From: Sphingopyxis sp.
Lineage (GTDB): Bacteria > Pseudomonadota > Alphaproteobacteria > Sphingomonadales > Sphingomonadaceae
Length of the DNA: 35,619 nt
Reading direction: 5' to 3'
NCBI RefSeq assembly: GCF_016793825.1
Contig: NZ_JAEULM010000041.1
Span: forward strand, 1 to 35,619
Positions 35,480 to 35,619 of the stretch are shown here, in pieces. The notes under the pieces were generated by a model. It saw only the letters and a program-made list of their open reading frames with translations, was not told the origin of the DNA and made no database searches. Both the position numbers and the translations under genes were made by a program. Positions within the stretch are counted from its first letter, which is position 1. Each line of letters begins with the position of its first letter.

Positions 35480-35619
35480 TGAGGATCAGCGTGCAATAGG
35501 CACCCCCTTCGTGGGGTGATCGGCGTGCAAAAAGGACCCCTTCATCCCGGGGATTTAGTCGGCCGACTGGTTTTGATCAGTTGGCGAGAACGGGATGTTG
35601 ATCGTGGAGACAGTGGTTC
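35480..35619 (+). mobile_element. Second left end of the same IS21-like element, cut by the window edge
   Basis: This is the reverse complement of 1-140 without a mismatch. It starts TGAGGATCAGC at 35480 and has the two tandem ~33-base units at 35489-35521 and from 35523. istA begins at 35595 and reads out of the window. It interrupts the RayT-like gene at 35479/35480. The matching extra base pair 141/35479 is probably chance. Confidence 0.72.
35595..35619 (+). CDS. istA: 5' fragment of IS21-family transposase gene istA (second copy)
   Basis: ATG at 35595 opens M-L-I-V-E-T-V-V up to the window edge, identical to the other copy. Only eight codons are present, so intactness of the element cannot be judged. 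Confidence 0.55.

Noticed and set aside
1-35619. Terminal inverted repeats as ends of a linear plasmid, phage or large transposon
   Set aside because: The repeats are IS left ends with istA reading outward, each inside a disrupted gene, and the content between them is core metabolism.

Overview
The window reads as a chromosomal segment of a GC-rich alphaproteobacterium, most likely a sphingomonad (Sphingopyxis- or Sphingomonas-like). This rests on the zwf-edd-eda Entner-Doudoroff operon, the argH-lipoprotein-lysA arrangement, the TonB-dependent receptor with TonB-box EIIVTG, and REP-type repeats of the CATCCCGGAC...GATCCGG kind. The genus is an inference. Both ends are the same sequence in opposite orientation: bases 1-141 are the exact reverse complement of 35479-35619. 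Each copy is the left end of an insertion sequence, probably IS21 family, with istA starting 25 bases from the edge and reading outward. The window is therefore best seen as the stretch between two copies of a repeated element, probably an assembly contig that stops at the repeat. Each copy has cut a gene: a restriction specificity subunit on the left and a REP-associated (RayT-type) transposase on the right.

Layout. 141-2814 (-): a restriction-modification locus in which one protein carries a nuclease-like domain and the N6-adenine methylase domains, followed by the IS-truncated specificity subunit. 2874-4697 (-): lepA. 4863-8685 (-): argH, an LptM-like small lipoprotein, lysA and a siroheme synthase, with a divergent TlpA-like lipoprotein starting inside the argH 5' end. 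9390-9728 (-): a small exported protein. 9829-19760 (-): a tightly packed glycerolipid and storage-lipid block, in transcription order HAD-PlsC fusion, PlsB, WS/DGAT, DUF3336-patatin lipase, monoacylglycerol-lipase-like hydrolase, second alpha/beta hydrolase and GpsA. 19821-23776 (-): zwf-edd-eda. 23901-25421 (+): glpD. 25426-25649: a small ORF and a REP/BIME-like repeat. 25697-27924 (-): ahpC-ahpF. 28020-34601: an iron-uptake region with two Fur-box-like sites. It holds a divergent TonB receptor and a PepSY reductase-like protein with a small membrane protein, then a three-gene ATGA-coupled operon (isoprenylcysteine-methyltransferase-like, unknown 114 aa protein, PNPOx-like flavin protein). 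34771-34941 (+): a small ORF. The end holds the broken RayT.

How the genes may work together. The lipid block contains the steps from glycerol-3-phosphate (GpsA) through lysophosphatidate (PlsB) and phosphatidate (PlsC) to triacylglycerol (WS/DGAT), plus lipases for the way back. GlpD nearby can return glycerol-3-phosphate to glycolysis, and Zwf next door can supply NADPH. Its core resembles the mycobacterial plsB2-plsC-DGAT-lipase locus (Rv2482c-Rv2485c). The least explained parts are the Fur-box-linked methyltransferase/unknown/PNPOx operon and the nuclease-methylase fusion. No tRNA, rRNA, CRISPR array or gene-free stretch longer than 300 bases was seen.
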